From: Alphaproteobacteria bacterium
Lineage (GTDB): Bacteria; Pseudomonadota; Alphaproteobacteria; UBA9219; RGZA01
Direction: 5' to 3'
Length of the DNA stretch: 64,000 nucleotides
Assembly: GCA_021732145.1 (NCBI GenBank)
Contig: JAKFVN010000017.1
Coordinates: 1-64,000 of the forward strand
This document shows positions 7,713-15,670 of the stretch, piece by piece. Positions within the stretch are counted from its first letter, which is position 1. The number at the start of each line of letters is the position of its first letter. The notes under the pieces were generated by a model. That model had not been told where the DNA came from and made no database searches. It saw only the letters and a list, made by a program, of their open reading frames with translations. The translations under genes were made by a program, and so were the position numbers.

Positions 7713-10406
7713 TTAAGCGGCCATCATGCTGCGTAGAACGAAGGGCAGAATGCCACCGTTTTGGTAGTATTCAACTTCATCGGCTGTATCGATGCGGCAT
7801 TTCAGCGGAACCTGACGGTCTGGTGTTCCAGCTTTGGAGATGGTGAGGAATAATTCCATACCCGCCTTCAAGCCTTTTTCAATACCAACGATGGATAAGT
7901 CTTCGCTGCCATCCAGTTTCAAATCAGCACGTGTCATGCCGTTTTTGAATTCCAGTGGAAGAACGCCCATGCCTACCAGATTGCTTCTGTGAATACGCTC
8001 GAAGCTTTCGGCGATTACAGCGCGCACACCTAGCAGCTTAGTACCCTTTGCTGCCCAGTCACGGCTTGAACCTGTGCCGTATTCTTTACCGGCGATAATC
8101 ATCAATGGAACATTCGCTGCAATATAACGCATCGCTGCATCATAAATTGGCATGGTTTCACCTGTTGGCAGATATTTGGTAATACCGCCTTCAGTGCCCG
8201 GCAATAATTCATTCTTGATGCGGATGTTGGCAAATGTACCGCGCATCATGATTTCGTGATTACCGCGGCGTGCGCCGTAGGAATTGAAATCTTCCTTGGT
8301 TACTTTGTGTTCAACCAAATAGGTGCCAGCAGGGCTCTTCGCGCTGATATCGCCAGCAGGAGAGATGTGGTCGGTGGTGATGCTGTCTGCAAACACGGCT
8401 AATGGTTTTGCGCGCAGAATATCAGTCACCTTGGTTGGTTGCTTTTGCATGCCTTCAAACAATGGCGGATGTTTCACGTATGTTGAAACAGGATCCCATT
8501 GATAGGTCAGACCCGTTGCGGTCTTGACCTTCTGCCATTCGGTTGGGCCTTTGAACACATCGGCGTAGCGGTCATGGAACATTTTTGGTGTCAGGCATTT
8601 TTCAACGGTCGCCGCAACTTCCTGATTGCTTGGCCAGATGTCCTTGAGGAACACAGGCTTGCCATCACGGCCAGTGCCGATTGGGTCTTTTTCAAAATCA
8701 ATCGTCACAGTGCCGGTCAATGCATACACAACGCATAATGGCGGTGATGCCAAATAGTTTGCTTTGGTTTGTGGATTTACGCGGCCTTCGAAATTGCGGT
8801 TACCGGAAAGTACCGCGGCAACGGCTAGGTTACCTTTGGTAACGGCAGCCGAAACAGCTTCAGGCAATGGGCCGGAGTTACCGATGCAGGTTGTGCAACC
8901 ATAACCAACCAAGTTAAAGCCCAGCATATCGAGCGGCATATCAAGGCCAGCGGAGTGCAGATAATCGGTCACAACTTGGCTGCCAGGAGCAAGGGATGTC
9001 TTCACCCAAGGCTTCACGGTCAACCCTTTTTCAACCGCTTTCTTTGCAACAAGACCCGCTGCAACCATCACGCTTGGGTTTGATGTGTTGGTGCATGAGG
9101 TGATGGCGGCAATAACAACGTCACCATGAGTAACGGTGTAGTTGGTGCCTTCCACTTGTGTTTTGGTATTACGTGCATCGCCTTCGATTTTGTATTTCTT
9201 CAAATCTTCTTCAAACGCCGACGCAACCTTTGACAATGCCACGCGGTCTTGCGGCAGGCGCGGGCCAGCAAGGGATGGTTCAACGCTGGATAAATCAAGC
9301 TCAAGTGTATCGGTGAATACAGGATCTGGCGTATGTGCATCGCGCCACATGCCTTGTTCTTTTGCATAAGCTTCAACCAATGCAACGCGGTCAGCATCGC
9401 GGCAGGTGAAGTTCAAATAGCGAATGGTTTCCGCATCAATCGGGAAGATACCGCAGGTTGCGCCGTATTCCGGTGCCATATTGGCAATCGTCGCGCGGTC
9501 AGCAAGCGGAAGTGTATCAAGGCCAGGGCCAAAAAATTCTACGAATTTATTCACCACGCCTTTTTTGCGCAGCATGTTGGTGACGGTGAGCACAAGGTCA
9601 GTTGCCGTGCAACCTTCCTTGAGCTTGCCCTTGAGCTTGAAACCAATCACTTCGGGAATGAGCATCGATGTTGGCTGGCCGAGCATGCACGCTTCCGCTT
9701 CAATACCGCCAACGCCCCAACCCAGAACGGCCATGCCGTTCACCATAGTCGTGTGGCTATCAGTGCCCACCAGCGTATCAGGATATGCAATTTGTTTGCC
9801 TGTTTGATCCTTATCGGTCCACACAACTTGTGCGAGATATTCAACGTTTACCTGGTGGCAAATGCCGGTGCCTGGCGGAACCACGCGGAAATTTTCAAAT
9901 GCCTGCTGGCCCCAGCGAAGGAATGCATAACGTTCGCCGTTGCGTTCAAATTCCTTGGCAACGTTATAAGCAAACGCATTCTTATCGCCGAATTTATCAA
10001 CCATCACGGAGTGGTCGATAACCAAATCAACAGCGCATAACGGGTTTACGGATTCAACATTACCGCCAAAGCTTTTCACGGCTTCACGCATTGCGGCCAA
10101 ATCAACCACGGCTGGAACACCGGTGAAATCCTGCATCAATACGCGGGCAGGGCGGTATGCAATTTCGCGATCGCTCTTTTTGGTCTTGAGCCATTCAGCA
10201 ATCGCCTTGATGTCATCGACATTCACGGTGGTGCCGTTTTCAAAACGCAGCAAGTTTTCCAAAAGGATTTTCAAGGAATAGGGAAGGCCAGCGATGCTGC
10301 CAATTTTCTGCTCTGCGGCTTTGAGACTATAATAGTCGTAGGATTTGCCGTTGGCGGTCAGGGTGCGGCGTGTGCCGAGCGTGTCGTTTCCGGTGCGAAG
10401 AGCCAT
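7713..10406 (-). CDS. acnA: aconitate hydratase A
   Basis: 897 residues, normal for the AcnA/IRP1 type. It interconverts citrate and isocitrate in the TCA cycle. The three cysteines that hold the 4Fe-4S cluster are in ITSCTNTSNPSVM (about residue 435) and GYGCTTCIGNSGPL (about residues 501-505). The swivel domain is recognised by GKEYGTGSSRDWAAKG. AGG lies 8 bases before the ATG. Single gene, divergent from the GcrA-like gene. Confidence 0.97.
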   Translation of the reverse strand: MALRTGNDTLGTRRTLTANGKSYDYYSLKAAEQKIGSIAGLPYSLKILLENLLRFENGTTVNVDDIKAIAEWLKTKKSDREIAYRPARVLMQDFTGVPAVVDLAAMREAVKSFGGNVESVNPLCAVDLVIDHSVMVDKFGDKNAFAYNVAKEFERNGERYAFLRWGQQAFENFRVVPPGTGICHQVNVEYLAQVVWTDKDQTGKQIAYPDTLVGTDSHTTMVNGMAVLGWGVGGIEAEACMLGQPTSMLIPEVIGFKLKGKLKEGCTATDLVLTVTNMLRKKGVVNKFVEFFGPGLDTLPLADRATIANMAPEYGATCGIFPIDAETIRYLNFTCRDADRVALVEAYAKEQGMWRDAHTPDPVFTDTLELDLSSVEPSLAGPRLPQDRVALSKVASAFEEDLKKYKIEGDARNTKTQVEGTNYTVTHGDVVIAAITSCTNTSNPSVMVAAGLVAKKAVEKGLTVKPWVKTSLAPGSQVVTDYLHSAGLDMPLDMLGFNLVGYGCTTCIGNSGPLPEAVSAAVTKGNLAVAAVLSGNRNFEGRVNPQTKANYLASPPLCVVYALTGTVTIDFEKDPIGTGRDGKPVFLKDIWPSNQEVAATVEKCLTPKMFHDRYADVFKGPTEWQKVKTATGLTYQWDPVSTYVKHPPLFEGMQKQPTKVTDILRAKPLAVFADSITTDHISPAGDISAKSPAGTYLVEHKVTKEDFNSYGARRGNHEIMMRGTFANIRIKNELLPGTEGGITKYLPTGETMPIYDAAMRYIAANVPLMIIAGKEYGTGSSRDWAAKGTKLLGVRAVIAESFERIHRSNLVGMGVLPLEFKNGMTRADLKLDGSEDLSIVGIEKGLKAGMELFLTISKAGTPDRQVPLKCRIDTADEVEYYQNGGILPFVLRSMMAA

Positions 10407-10569
10407 GGGGGAGTGCCTTTTTGTGAGATGGGCAGGAGAAATCTAAGCTTCCACATATAAGGGAGCGATGTTAAAGAGAGGTGAATAGCCCTCATATCCT
10501 CATGAAATCGCTGGTATTCATTCCGTTTGCGGTATTGGCTAGGCTTCCTGAAACCTTTTTAGGAATCTA

Positions 10570-10598
10570 TTGCAGTTTTAGTTTCAATGCCCTATATC
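10570..10598 (+). promoter_or_regulatory. candidate sigma-70 promoter of the GcrA-like gene
   Basis: TTGCAG (10570-10575), a 17-base spacer and TATATC (10593-10598) lie 34 bp before the start codon. A GANTC site (GAATC, 10563-10567) abuts the -35 box, the arrangement expected for methylation-sensitive control in alphaproteobacteria. Prediction by eye only. Confidence 0.4.
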
Positions 10599-10631
10599 AG
10601 TATCGCAACTGATTAGAAGGTTTTTAATTGC

Positions 10632-11105
10632 ATGGCTGCTGGTGATCCAGAAGATAACAGCAAAGATTTGGGGGGTGACGGTGGTTTCCGTAATACCCAG
10701 CCGACCATGACTCTATCCTGGACTGAACAGGATGAGATTTTGACTAACCTGTGGTCAAAGGGCGAAAAGCCAGAATCAATTGCTGTTACCCTGAACCGTT
10801 CTGTTGCTGCCGTGATGACCAGAGCTGCGCGCCTTGGCTTGCAACGTCGTTTCGCTCCCGGACGCAAACCCAAGAAAACAGGCGATGCAGAATCCGGTCT
10901 TGCCAATTTACGCAATGCAGCCCGTCTTTCCGCGCAATTGCAAACCACACCTGCACAGCTTTCACACCGCATTTGCCTGATGTGCCTAAGCCGTTTCCAA
11001 TCGCAAGGCCGCCATAACCGCATTTGCGGCAATTGCAAAGGCTCTCCTGAGTATCGTTCCGCATCCGGACTGCCGGATGTTGATGTTTCATCGGGCGGCA
11101 TCTGA
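10632..11105 (+). CDS. GcrA-like cell-cycle regulator with zinc-ribbon tail
   Basis: 157 residues. Residues 28-72 (LSWTEQDEILTNLW, then SIAVTLNRSVAAVMTRAARLG) match the N-terminal helix-turn-helix of GcrA, which binds promoters carrying methylated GANTC and contacts sigma-70. The C-terminus has a Cys4 zinc-binding pattern (C115, C118, C132, C135; RICLMCLSRFQ ... RICGNCK). A 26-residue hydrophilic tail precedes the usual start of the family, so ATG 10707 (MTLSW) is a possible alternative start. It lies immediately before the secretion locus. GcrA-like membership is well supported; being the master GcrA rather than a paralog is not. Confidence 0.75.
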   Translation: MAAGDPEDNSKDLGGDGGFRNTQPTMTLSWTEQDEILTNLWSKGEKPESIAVTLNRSVAAVMTRAARLGLQRRFAPGRKPKKTGDAESGLANLRNAARLSAQLQTTPAQLSHRICLMCLSRFQSQGRHNRICGNCKGSPEYRSASGLPDVDVSSGGI

Positions 11106-11284
11106 TTAAGGGCAAATCACTCCTTAAGTTTTCTTAAACGAAGCATCTTTAAATTTTATTCATGTACTGCGCGCTGGATGATTTCAACCATTGCGGCGTT
11201 TCACTCGCTCTGCGCTACTTCTTGTAAAAGAGGGCGCGCAATCGCTCGTGATAGCAAAAGTCGTATCGTAGGGTCGCTGGTAAT
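11106..11284. other. intergenic region before the secretion locus
   Basis: 179 bp between the GcrA-like gene and the first dot gene. It is AT-rich at the start and then G+C-rich. It holds no GANTC site, no clear terminator and no promoter I can defend, although it must contain or transmit the promoter for dotI. Confidence 0.3.
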
Positions 11285-11947
11285 ATGAATAAACAAGATG
11301 CCGTTCAAACCGTTTTAATCCGCAATAGCTTTTACCGCGACGGTTACCGTTCGCTTTTAAAAGTAGCGCTCGTGCAGGGCGGGGTCATCATCGCGCTGAT
11401 TGCCGCGATTGTGTATCTGGTTTTATCCAGTGATGTGAAGCATGTGTTCTTTGCGACCAACGTCGATGGCCGCATCATGCCGATTGAACCGATTGCCGAA
11501 CCATACTTCCAGGATGACCAGGTCATTACATGGGTTGCCAAAACAGCGCGCGAAGTCATGCAGATGGATTACCTGAATTACCGCACCAGTCTGGATAAAG
11601 CGAACAGCAAATTCACGCAGGCAGGCCGCATCGACTTTCACGCCGCGCTTAAGGATTCGCGCCTGATTGAAGCGATTGAAAAAAACAAGCTGGTTGTGCA
11701 GTTGAAGGTTGAAGGCGCGCCGCAAATCCTGAAGAAAGCGATGACGAAGGAGGGCGCGTATGTGTGGTTCCTTTCCATGCCCATCAGCATTGTGTATGAC
11801 GGCCAGGATCCGCCGCAACCGTTTCATGGCAAATTGCAAGTGCGCGTTGACCGCATCGATTTCCTTGAAAATCCCGATGGCATTGCATTTGGCCAATGGG
11901 TAGTGGGCGAAGAAAATATTCTGAGCCGCGTGCAAAAAAGTCCGTAA
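11285..11947 (+). CDS. dotI: DotI/IcmL-type inner-membrane protein of the I-type T4SS
   Basis: 220 residues: a short cytoplasmic N-terminus with the family signature IRNSFYRDGYRSLLK (12-26), one membrane helix (about 27-48), then a periplasmic VirB8-like domain to the C-terminus. DotI (TraM of IncI plasmids) forms a ring with DotJ around the secretion channel base. It heads a run of same-strand genes and is followed 16 bp later by a second protein of the same architecture. Assignment rests on the N-terminal signature, topology and gene order. Confidence 0.85.
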   Translation: MNKQDAVQTVLIRNSFYRDGYRSLLKVALVQGGVIIALIAAIVYLVLSSDVKHVFFATNVDGRIMPIEPIAEPYFQDDQVITWVAKTAREVMQMDYLNYRTSLDKANSKFTQAGRIDFHAALKDSRLIEAIEKNKLVVQLKVEGAPQILKKAMTKEGAYVWFLSMPISIVYDGQDPPQPFHGKLQVRVDRIDFLENPDGIAFGQWVVGEENILSRVQKSP

Positions 11948-11963
11948 CCAGTCGCGAGAGCGT

Positions 11964-12644
11964 ATGGCAACAAAACGCCCCACCACCGCCATTAAACCCG
12001 AACAGGTTTATAAGGTCGTCTTTCATCCGTCCGAGCCCGCGCCCGTTGGCTCATCGGCGCAGTTCCGTTTTGCGCGCGGCCTTGTCACGATTTTATCGTA
12101 CGTCATCGCCATGCTGGTGTTCTGCGTGTTTCTCGTTTACTTCATGTTCGCGGATACGTATTTTTATCACTTCAGCGTGCTTGACCGTGAACGTATTCCT
12201 GAACGCCTTGCGACAATGAAGCCGCTTGATTACCCGAACCTCACGCGCACGGGTATCACCAACATGGCGATGAATGTCGCAACCGAAGTATTGACCTTCG
12301 GGTTTAACAATGCCGATGAACGGTTGCTCAAATCACGCCGCCTGTTCACCGAAGAAGCATGGCTGCGTTTTGCAAAAGCGTATTTGAAAGAAGGCCGTCT
12401 TGACAAAATCAAGGTCAACCAGCAGGTGCTGACCAATGTCGCGGTTGAAAATGCCGTGATTGTGGAAGAGGGGCCGAATGCCGTTGGCGAACAGCAATGG
12501 GTTGTTCAGGTTCCAACCATTACCACCTATCAGGCTGGTAAGCGCATTGTGCCCGTGCGCAGCGTCCTGCAAATTACCTTCATTAAGGCATCTACCCTTG
12601 AACATCCCGAAGGCGTTGCCATTGATGGGTGGCAGCAAATCTAA
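11964..12644 (+). CDS. second DotI-type (DotJ/TraL position) protein, full length
   Basis: 226 residues with a cytoplasmic N-terminus, one membrane helix (about 40-65; FARGLVTILSYVIAMLVFCV) and a periplasmic domain ending in QITFIKASTLEHPEGVAIDG. This resembles the tail of the preceding DotI (VDRIDFLENPDGIAFGQW). In Legionella and IncI plasmids the partner (DotJ/TraL) is a short protein lacking most of the periplasmic domain. Here both partners are full length. Probably a divergent tandem duplicate forming a hetero-oligomer with DotI. Confidence 0.7.
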   Translation: MATKRPTTAIKPEQVYKVVFHPSEPAPVGSSAQFRFARGLVTILSYVIAMLVFCVFLVYFMFADTYFYHFSVLDRERIPERLATMKPLDYPNLTRTGITNMAMNVATEVLTFGFNNADERLLKSRRLFTEEAWLRFAKAYLKEGRLDKIKVNQQVLTNVAVENAVIVEEGPNAVGEQQWVVQVPTITTYQAGKRIVPVRSVLQITFIKASTLEHPEGVAIDGWQQI

Positions 12645-12650
12645 CACAGC

Positions 12651-12837
12651 GATTCTGTGAACCGGCATCCGGTACCCCCGCAAATCGGGCATCTTTACTT
12701 CTCGTTAACATTCCACTCTCTACTCTCGTGATGTTTGATTCTTTCATGCCATAGGGGCGGGAAAAATAGAATCTGATGTGGGTTGGAGCATTGACGGGAG
12801 TCTTGAAGAAGATTCTAGTGAAAAAAGATGACGATTC
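12651..12837. promoter_or_regulatory. GANTC cluster in front of dotH
   Basis: Six GANTC sites lie in 187 bp: 12651, 12737, 12769, 12798, 12811 and 12833 (first base of each). Chance expectation is one per 256 bp. The 183-bp gap itself implies a promoter for dotH. GANTC is the CcrM methylation target in alphaproteobacteria, and GcrA acts at such promoters. A small hairpin (ACCGG/CCGGT, 12661-12673) is also present. Confidence 0.6.
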
Positions 12838-14243
12838 GTGCGTTTAAATCATTGTTCAGCAAACCATTACGGTCTTCAACCGTTTGCGGTAAGGCATTGC
12901 TTGTCGGACTTCTCGCCGCATCTCTATGCACAGACATTTCCACAGCTTATGCACAGACCATTTTACCAGCCGCACTTGCTTCGCCACTAACCCTTCCTGA
13001 ACCCGCAACGGCGTTACCGCCAGCATCGATTGTTGCATCCGCTTCGCCATCCGTCGCAGCATTGCCTTTACCATCCGCGATGTCGTCAACCGAAGCAAAT
13101 CTTGCGCCGCCACCGATGGACACGCCAGCGCTTGCAATGCCGATTGCATCGGAAAGCGCTGCGCCGCTTCCAACTTCTTCAACCACCACAACGACAACCA
13201 CTACAACGATGGATGTGCCAACGGCAGCGCCTCCGCTGACCATTTCAACGGACACATCAGCACCAGTTGCGCCAATCACAACGACAACCACTACAACGGC
13301 ACCTGCGCCAGAACCTGAAGCAATGGGAAGAAAAGCAAGCGTGGATCGCCCCGGTTCAAGCATGATGCCGCTTGATCCGCCGCCCTTGCCGCAGGAAAGC
13401 CGTTTGGATACAGCCATTCGCAATGAAGCAGAGCGCTCATTTTACGATGCAAAAAAGCAAAGATACCAAACAACATTCGAACGCGCTTACGAAGGTCTTG
13501 TGCCGCTTGGCCCCAATGAAGTGCGTGACACGATGAGCCGTTATGAACGCACGCAGCGTGCATCCGTTCCACCATCTTCCGGACAGCCACGCGGCCAGGT
13601 GCGCATTAAAACATTATCGCTCGAACCGGGTTCGGAGCCGCCCACCATCAACATCTCATCGGGCTATGTGACCACCATCACGATTCTTGATGCGACGGGC
13701 GAGCCATGGCCCATTCTTGATTTAGGCATTGGCGGAAATTTTGAAGTAAGCAAGACAGGTGGCGGCAACCATGTCATTCGCGTGATGCCGCTGACACGTT
13801 TTGGTTACGGTAATCTTTCGGTGCTGCTGCAAGATTTATCGACACCGATTATTTTCAAGCTCGCTTCCGGCGGCGCGACGGTGGATTACCGTTTTGATGC
13901 GCGCGTTCCGCGCCTTGGCCCGAACGCCAAGCTTTCACTGATTGACAAGAAAAACAGGTTGCAAGCAGGATCTGCCGAAATCATGGGCTTCCTTGATAAT
14001 GCGCCGCCGCCAGAAGCAAAGCGCGTTCGCATCAATGGCGCTGACAGTCGCACCATGGCATGGACGGTGAATAGCCGCATGTTTGTACGCACCCCTTTGA
14101 CCATGTTATCACCGGCTTGGGATTCAAGCGTGTCATCTGCCGATGGCACAACGGTATACGAATTGACCGAAACGCCTGTTCTTATCATGTCGGATAATGG
14201 TGTGCTGGTTCGCGCGCGCGTGGCACCCAAGGAAGAAGAATAA
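12828..14243 (+). CDS. dotH: DotH/IcmK outer-membrane core protein
   Basis: 471 residues. Signal peptide (ALLVGLLAASL, cleaved near AYAQ), then a roughly 130-residue low-complexity Pro/Ala/Thr linker with two poly-Thr tracts. Then comes the DotH domain: ISSGYVTTITILDATGEPWP, YGNLSVLLQDLSTPIIFKL and VDYRFDARVPRLGPNAKL are its hallmark. DotH (TraN in IncI) forms the outer-membrane ring with DotC and DotD. It overlaps the GANTC cluster at its 5' end and is followed 2 bp later by dotG. The Thr linker is encoded by a 22-bp direct repeat. Confidence 0.92.
   Translation: MTIRAFKSLFSKPLRSSTVCGKALLVGLLAASLCTDISTAYAQTILPAALASPLTLPEPATALPPASIVASASPSVAALPLPSAMSSTEANLAPPPMDTPALAMPIASESAAPLPTSSTTTTTTTTTMDVPTAAPPLTISTDTSAPVAPITTTTTTTAPAPEPEAMGRKASVDRPGSSMMPLDPPPLPQESRLDTAIRNEAERSFYDAKKQRYQTTFERAYEGLVPLGPNEVRDTMSRYERTQRASVPPSSGQPRGQVRIKTLSLEPGSEPPTINISSGYVTTITILDATGEPWPILDLGIGGNFEVSKTGGGNHVIRVMPLTRFGYGNLSVLLQDLSTPIIFKLASGGATVDYRFDARVPRLGPNAKLSLIDKKNRLQAGSAEIMGFLDNAPPPEAKRVRINGADSRTMAWTVNSRMFVRTPLTMLSPAWDSSVSSADGTTVYELTETPVLIMSDNGVLVRARVAPKEEE
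13187..13298 (+). repeat. 22-bp direct repeat encoding poly-Thr linkers in DotH
   Basis: The same 22 bases occur at 13187-13208 and 13277-13298. Each encodes a run of threonines in the periplasmic linker of DotH. Slippage or recombination between the copies would delete 90 bp in frame. Confidence 0.85.
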
Positions 14244-14245
14244 TC

Positions 14246-15625
14246 ATGACGAATGCACCTGATGATTTTGACCAAGACTTTTCAGAAGCCACGGTACAGC
14301 GTGCGTCTGCCGCCAAGCCCACTATGGCGAATAATATTGCCGCCGCATGGCAGGGCAGTCCATTGTTCAAGATGTTTGTGCTGGTGGTAATTGTTGGCGC
14401 GCTGGCTGCTGCGGCCATCGCGATTTTCTCGGGCAATGAAAAGGATATTCCGGGAACATCCGTGCGCTCCGCGCCGGGCCTGACCGAAGCGCCCGGTGCC
14501 AAAGCGCCGCCTGCGTATGTTGACGCGGTGAACGATGCATCCATCAAGCGCGCGGAAGAAGCACTGCAACAAGGCAAGAGCGCTATCCCAACGCCTGTGT
14601 CGGGCGATGAAACAAAGGCAGGGTTAGGCGATCAAGGCGATGAATCGCAATATGACCCATTGGCGGAATTCCGTCCCAATACGCCGCAAGATGCGGCGCC
14701 AGCAGCCCAGCAAGACCAGACGCCCGTTGAAACGGTGGACAGTGAATTGCTGAGCAAGATGCAATCGCAAATGACCAATCTGTTTGACAGCTGGCGACCT
14801 GCCGGAATCAAAACCATTCAAATTCAGGAAGCATCCGCGCATCAGGCGACGCCTGTCAATGCCACAACAGCGCCAAATGCAAAAGTCATCGTGGCATCCG
14901 GAAGCATTTATTACGGCGAATTGCTGATGGAAGCGAATTCCGATGCGCCAGGCCCGATTGTTGCGCAAATTTTATCCGGCCCATTTGCAGGCGGCCGCGC
15001 GATTGGTGCGTTTGAAATAAGGCGCGAATACCTCATCATCCATTTTACCAAAATCAGCTATAAGAAAAAAGATTATGCGGCTGATATTCTGGCGGTTGAT
15101 CCTAACACAACCTTGGGCGCGCTGGTCACCGAAAAAGATAATAGATATTTTACGCGCGTTATTTTACCAGCTGCTGCTGGATTCCTTGAAGGATTTGGCC
15201 AGGCACTGGGTACGCCATCGAACAGCATTGTCAGCAATAATGGGCAAACAGTCGTGTTGCAGCAATCCAGGCAAGGGATTGCAAATGGGCTCTATCGCGG
15301 CCTGGCGCAAGGCTCAATGACCGTAGGCGGCTTTTTCAGGGAGGAAGCGGCGGCAACCAAGCCGCTTATCCGCGTTGCGGTTGGAACGCCTATGGGATTA
15401 TTTTTCGTGAATTCCGTGACCGATGGAAGCCAGGCTGGCCGCAGCGCTAATGTCATTGAAACGCCTATGCAGATACCGCAGCAACAACCCACGCCTAGCT
15501 ACCCCTCTTCGGATGGCTTTATTAATAACAGTAATGTTATCCCTAATACGGGGTTAACCACGGTTCCTGCTTCATCTCTTGCGAACAGTGGCATCAACAT
15601 TATACAATCGGCTCCCCGTTATTAG
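14246..15625 (+). CDS. dotG: DotG/IcmE, VirB10-like core protein
   Basis: 459 residues: cytoplasmic N-terminus, a single membrane helix (about 42-61), a flexible linker, then the VirB10/TrbI-type periplasmic beta-barrel domain (ASGSIYYGELLMEANSD, GPFAGGRAIGAFEI, VGTPMGLFFVNSV). DotG spans the envelope and forms the channel. The length matches the IncI version (TraO); the long pentapeptide-repeat region of Legionella DotG is missing. It begins 2 bp after dotH. Confidence 0.92.
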   Translation: MTNAPDDFDQDFSEATVQRASAAKPTMANNIAAAWQGSPLFKMFVLVVIVGALAAAAIAIFSGNEKDIPGTSVRSAPGLTEAPGAKAPPAYVDAVNDASIKRAEEALQQGKSAIPTPVSGDETKAGLGDQGDESQYDPLAEFRPNTPQDAAPAAQQDQTPVETVDSELLSKMQSQMTNLFDSWRPAGIKTIQIQEASAHQATPVNATTAPNAKVIVASGSIYYGELLMEANSDAPGPIVAQILSGPFAGGRAIGAFEIRREYLIIHFTKISYKKKDYAADILAVDPNTTLGALVTEKDNRYFTRVILPAAAGFLEGFGQALGTPSNSIVSNNGQTVVLQQSRQGIANGLYRGLAQGSMTVGGFFREEAAATKPLIRVAVGTPMGLFFVNSVTDGSQAGRSANVIETPMQIPQQQPTPSYPSSDGFINNSNVIPNTGLTTVPASSLANSGINIIQSAPRY

Positions 15626-15670
15626 TACCCCGTTACACGCAACCGATATCAGGCTCTAAGAGGCAGTTCT

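Noticed and set aside
10613-11101. 162-codon minus-strand frame across the GcrA-like gene
   Set aside because: It mirrors a recognisable protein on the plus strand and has no family features; an antisense shadow.
12947-13423. Minus-strand Val/Gly/Ala-rich frame inside dotH
   Set aside because: It is the complement of the Thr/Pro/Ala linker and only reflects low-complexity coding DNA.
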